The position numbers were made by a program, and so were the translations under genes. Below, piece by piece: positions 60,605 through 64,000 of a stretch of DNA of 64,000 nucleotides. The stretch comes from Vampirovibrionales bacterium (GTDB lineage Bacteria; Cyanobacteriota; Vampirovibrionia; Vampirovibrionales; Vampirovibrionaceae): assembly GCA_016712355.1 (NCBI GenBank), contig JADJRF010000005.1, positions 930,001 to 994,000 of the forward strand, read 5' to 3'. The notes under the pieces are model-generated. The model was not told where the DNA came from and did not search any database. It worked only from the letters and a program-made list of their open reading frames with translations. The number at the start of each line of letters is the position of its first letter. The first letter of the stretch is position 1.

Positions 60605-61963
60605 TTAAACGGCGGCGGGCGCTTTGTCGGATAACTTGTCGGATAAGACCGGCGGGCGGCCCATGCAGACGTATTCAAAGCCGCGGGCGGCCATGCGTTC
60701 TACGTCGTACTGGTTGCGACCGTCAAAGATGATGGCGCGCTTCATCAGCGTTTTCATCTTGTCGAAGTCGGGGCGGCGGAATTCGTTCCACTCGGTGACC
60801 AGCAGCAGCGCGTCGGCGCCCTTGAGCGCATCGTAGGCGGCATCGCAATAAGTAATGGCGTCTTTCATGTAGTAGGCGCGAGCGTTATCCATGCCTTTGG
60901 GGTCGAAGGCCTGAATTTTCGCGCCGCGCGCCACCAGAGCGTTGACCAGCATCACGCTGGGCGCTTCGCGCAAATCGTCGGTGCGGGGTTTGAAGGCAAG
61001 GCCCCACATGGCGAACGTCTTGCCGGTGAGCGGCTCATCGCCGAAATATGCCAGCACTTTATCGAGAAACGCCTGACGCTGGCCTTTGTTCACTTCATCG
61101 ACGGCTTCGAGAATCGACGACGGCCGCTCGTGGTCGCGGGCGGTTTTAATCAGCGCCTTGACGTCCTTGGGAAAGCACGATCCGCCATACCCGATGCCCG
61201 GAAACAGAAACTGGCCGCCGATGCGCGAATCGCTGCAAATGCCCGTGCGCACCTGGGCGATGTCGGCGCCGACCTGCTCGCACAGATTGCTCATCTCGTT
61301 AATAAACGAGATCTTCGTGGCGAGAAAGGCGTTGGCGACGTATTTCGTCATTTCCGCCGAACGGATATCCATCATGATGATGGGGTTTCCTGTGCGCAGG
61401 AAGGGCGAATACAGCTCGCGCATCAGATCGGCGGCGCGCTGATCGCCAGGATCCGTGCCAATCACCACGCGGTCAGGCTTGAGGAAGTCATCTACGGCCG
61501 CGCCCTGCTTGAGGAATTCAGGGTTGGAGACCATCGAGAACTCTTGTGTGGTGGCGTCGGCAACAATGGCGCGAATGCGATCGGCGGTGCCCACCGGTAC
61601 CGTGCTCTTGGTGACGATGATTTTATAACCATCCATAGCGGCGGCAATTTCGCGTCCGACGCCAAAGACAGCGGCCAGATCGGCCGAGCCGTCGTCGCCT
61701 TGCGGCGTGCCAACGGCAATAAAGCAGATTTGCGAACGCCGCACGGCGTCTGCTAAATCGGTGGAAAACTGGAGGCGGTCTTCGCGAACGTTGGCGCGAA
61801 TCAGCTCTTCAAGGCCGGGCTCGTAGATCGGCACTTCGCCGGCGCGCAGCCGCGCAATCTTGTCGGCGTTGTTGTCGACGCAAATCACGTCGTTGCCCAT
61901 TTCTGCCAGACACGTTCCTGTCACCAGGCCCACATAGCCGGTGCCCACCACGCATAGTTTCAT
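60605..61963 (-). CDS. ugd: UDP-glucose 6-dehydrogenase
   Basis: This is a 452-residue enzyme that oxidises UDP-glucose to UDP-glucuronate. It has the Rossmann motif CVVGTGYVGLVTGTCLAEMG, VTKSTVPVGTADRIRA, EFLKQGAAVDDFLKPDRVVIG, the catalytic Cys in GIGYGGSCFPKDVKALIK (about 258) and the C-terminal AFKPRTDDLREAPS. GGAGATG lies 5 bases before the ATG. It is distinct from the WecC-type enzyme at 22.5 kb, which acts on an amino sugar. Confidence 0.96.
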   Translation of the reverse strand: MKLCVVGTGYVGLVTGTCLAEMGNDVICVDNNADKIARLRAGEVPIYEPGLEELIRANVREDRLQFSTDLADAVRRSQICFIAVGTPQGDDGSADLAAVFGVGREIAAAMDGYKIIVTKSTVPVGTADRIRAIVADATTQEFSMVSNPEFLKQGAAVDDFLKPDRVVIGTDPGDQRAADLMRELYSPFLRTGNPIIMMDIRSAEMTKYVANAFLATKISFINEMSNLCEQVGADIAQVRTGICSDSRIGGQFLFPGIGYGGSCFPKDVKALIKTARDHERPSSILEAVDEVNKGQRQAFLDKVLAYFGDEPLTGKTFAMWGLAFKPRTDDLREAPSVMLVNALVARGAKIQAFDPKGMDNARAYYMKDAITYCDAAYDALKGADALLLVTEWNEFRRPDFDKMKTLMKRAIIFDGRNQYDVERMAARGFEYVCMGRPPVLSDKLSDKAPAAV

Positions 61964-62143
61964 CGAGTCATCTCCATATCATCGAATTGAGATTAAAGCG
62001 CAATATCATCGCCCCCGGCGCGTCATGCGACTTGCAACGCGATCTCTGAGGGCCGGTCCATCGTAGCACAATGGAACCGCTGCACAGTAAAAAACGATGC
62101 GCGTCGTAGAATTGCGCGCGCGTCCTGAAAGACAGCGATCGCC

Positions 62144-64000
62144 TCAGGCAGGCGTTTTCGAGCGCTCAGGAGCCGGCACGGCGGCAAAAATATCTTCGTA
62201 TCGCTTGATGATGGCGTCGCTGGCGTGCTCTGTGTTGACGTAGCGGACGCCGTTTTCGCGCACCTGTCGCATCTCATCGGGTTTGGAGGCCAGCGTCACG
62301 GCGCGATCGAACGCCTGCTGGAAGATGCGGGCGCCGTCTTTGATGGTGGCTTCCTGAGCCTCTGTCAGCTTTTCGCCGTGCATCAGCGGCGCCATTGTGC
62401 GGCGATAGGCGACCACGTCGGGCAGCTTGAACATCACCGCCGTCTGGCCGTAATCCCATGCTTTAGAGGGCGGTCCGTCGGCTGCGTTATTTACAGCGGG
62501 GTCGCTTAGCGTCGAGCGCAGGCCGTCGACCGACTGGACCAGCGGGACAGAACCCATTTTGAGCGCTTCTAACTGCGTCAAGCCATAGGGTTCGTACAAA
62601 CTGGGCAGGATCGTAAAATCGCTGCCCGCAAAGATCTTGACCGTACTGGGGCGATCCATAAACTTATTGGGCAGAAACACGCGCCCCTCATAGGGCGAAC
62701 CTGGGCGCGTCAACTCCTCAATCAGGGGCTTGAGTCCGGGAATGTCTTCATCTGCCTTACCGGCGATGGCCAATTGCGCTTTGGGGTATTTGTCGAGCAG
62801 CTCCTTCATGGAGTCCATCAACATGGTGAAGCCTTTTTGATACGGGTCGAATCGCGCCGCATAGCCGAAAATAATGGCGTCTGGATCCTGCTTGAGCCCC
62901 GCCCACTGCTGCAAAGCGGCCTTGTTCTGGCGTTTGAAGTCGCCCAGACCCGCCAGACCGTTTTTCAACTGGGTAAAGCCGTCGGTGGTGAGCGCGGGGT
63001 GAAGGGCCGGGTCAAACTTCGGATCCAGAAAATGGTGAATGGCGAACGCGCGGCCGTCTGCATTGCTCTTGCGCAACGCCGGGATGAAATGGGCTTCGTC
63101 CATCAGCTTGGTGTTCAGCAGGGTGTTTTTGTAGTTGCCGTCCAGAATGACTTTGTGAGCGTCTTCGATGCCTTGGGCCAGTTGCGAGAAATGCCCCGGA
63201 TCCGCCGATGCGTTATGGGAAACGTCCATACCCACGGCTTCGGCGGCGTCGGTCGGCAACGTGACGTCGTAACCTACGTTATGGAGCATCATGAGGCGCT
63301 CCATCTGAGGTTGGTCCGCTTTTACGGCCGACAAAATGGGCGCTACGTGGGCATCGTTCGCCCACACGAAATCCATCCCGCCGGGCGGCAGGTCGAGCCG
63401 TGCGCCTTCAGGCAACGCTTTTTTGCCCGACAGGTAGGGCATAAAGGCCCGCGCGGCGCGATTGAACATCGCAATTGTCTTGCTGCCGCCCAGATCGCGG
63501 ATATCGGCGTACGCCTTCGCATTCTCAGGATAGAGCGTGGAGTAGGGCTTGAAATACGTGTCATTGGCAATGGCCCAGCGTGTCATCCCATTTTGCGGCT
63601 CAATTTTTTGCATTAGCCGGAAGGACTGCTTGGGCATTAGCGAAGCGGCTGTGGCGTACCGCGTTTGTGGCATCTGATGCGACAGCCACGCCTCCATGGC
63701 GGGCGTGGGGAAATCCGTGAGCTTCAGATCGAGGCCCGTGTCTTTCCATGCGGGGTCTTTGGCCGACATCGATCCAAACGGTTCCAGCGTAAAGACGCCG
63801 ACGCGCTCGCTGTGATCTTTAAAGGCCGACGGCACGGTAAAGGAGACTTCTCCCAGTCCCCCCTTCATCGCTTCGCGCGGCTCTGGCGTGACAAAGACGC
63901 CATTAATCCGCGCGCTGGGGTTGTGAGAGGCGTTTTCTGGGGGACTGCTTTCTTGCGCTTGCGGTCGCGCAAACCCGAAACGAACGCGCGACGGGCCTTT
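62144..64000 (-). CDS. Glycogen/starch synthase-like glycosyltransferase, 5' end cut by the window
   Basis: At least 618 codons are open to the window edge. The N-terminal part reads INGVFVTPEPREAMKGGLGE, the ADP/UDP-glucose-binding loop of GT5 synthases (normally KVGGLGDV), so the ATG at 63868 inside this loop is not the true start. The C-terminal half has FGYAARFDPYQKGFTMLMDS and LPSLYEPYGLTQLEALKMGS, matching the acceptor and phosphate-binding motif of glycogen synthase. Spacing between the two is larger than in GlgA, and the middle is divergent, so product and donor may differ. It lies upstream of ugd-uxs on the same strand. Confidence 0.8.
   Translation of the reverse strand, partial: KGPSRVRFGFARPQAQESSPPENASHNPSARINGVFVTPEPREAMKGGLGEVSFTVPSAFKDHSERVGVFTLEPFGSMSAKDPAWKDTGLDLKLTDFPTPAMEAWLSHQMPQTRYATAASLMPKQSFRLMQKIEPQNGMTRWAIANDTYFKPYSTLYPENAKAYADIRDLGGSKTIAMFNRAARAFMPYLSGKKALPEGARLDLPPGGMDFVWANDAHVAPILSAVKADQPQMERLMMLHNVGYDVTLPTDAAEAVGMDVSHNASADPGHFSQLAQGIEDAHKVILDGNYKNTLLNTKLMDEAHFIPALRKSNADGRAFAIHHFLDPKFDPALHPALTTDGFTQLKNGLAGLGDFKRQNKAALQQWAGLKQDPDAIIFGYAARFDPYQKGFTMLMDSMKELLDKYPKAQLAIAGKADEDIPGLKPLIEELTRPGSPYEGRVFLPNKFMDRPSTVKIFAGSDFTILPSLYEPYGLTQLEALKMGSVPLVQSVDGLRSTLSDPAVNNAADGPPSKAWDYGQTAVMFKLPDVVAYRRTMAPLMHGEKLTEAQEATIKDGARIFQQAFDRAVTLASKPDEMRQVRENGVRYVNTEHASDAIIKRYEDIFAAVPAPERSKTPA

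Noticed and set aside
63866..63868. ATG as the start of the glycogen-synthase-like gene
   Set aside because: It falls inside the nucleotide-sugar-binding loop, and the coding frame with a matching beta-strand continues to the window edge.

Overview
The window is a GC-rich, densely coded bacterial chromosome segment with one tRNA and no rRNA. Type IV pilus retraction (PilT), a chemoreceptor, FtsEX, a TadG-like surface protein, an AMIN-domain exported protein, YlqD and UDP-xylose synthesis suggest a diderm, possibly pilus-motile bacterium. A non-photosynthetic relative of Cyanobacteria is a reasonable guess, but no marker here proves it. TTG and GTG starts are common, and several promoters fit a sigma-70 pattern (TTGnnn, 16-18 bp, TAnnnT).

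Layout. 1-1.5 kb: a hypothetical gene, an HxlR-type regulator with a palindromic operator over its own -10 box, and tRNA-Val(GAC). 1.9-13.2 kb: a complete type I-C CRISPR-Cas locus (cas3, cas5c, cas8c, cas7c, cas4, cas1, cas2, leader, then 42 repeats and 41 spacers). 13.2-21.8 kb: ftsEX, a chemoreceptor, an HD hydrolase, pilT and serS. 22-27 kb: a nucleotide-sugar gene set (epimerase, aminotransferase, wecC) with the GTPase gene ylqF inside it. 27-36 kb: TadG/vWA surface protein, rimM-ylqD, rpsO, uvrA. 36-50 kb: histidine kinase, a NTPase with HEAT-like repeats, a giant two-module helicase, KamA-like aminomutase. 51-58 kb: AMIN protein and the rimP-nusA-ylxR-infB-rbfA operon with an attenuator-like leader. 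58-64 kb: three small unknown genes, ugd-uxs and a truncated glycogen-synthase-like gene.

The most interesting signal is in the 374-bp gap between cas3 and cas5c. It holds a promoter, a degenerate CRISPR repeat with the same 3' handle as the array, a pseudo-spacer and an intrinsic terminator, in that order. The first 17 bases of the pseudo-spacer match a site overlapping the -35 box of that same promoter. The site has a TTC PAM, and the only mismatches within those 17 bases are at positions 6 and 12, which type I effectors do not read. This looks like a crRNA-like Cas-regulating RNA (CreR/CreA type) that would send Cas5-Cas8-Cas7 back to its own promoter. A 15-codon mini-ORF with a very strong ribosome-binding site follows it.

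Other points worth a look are a spacer that forms a 12-bp hairpin with its own handle, the terminator and Shine-Dalgarno-sequestering hairpin in front of rimP-nusA, the pseudo-helicase/helicase fusion, and the NTPase-HEAT protein.
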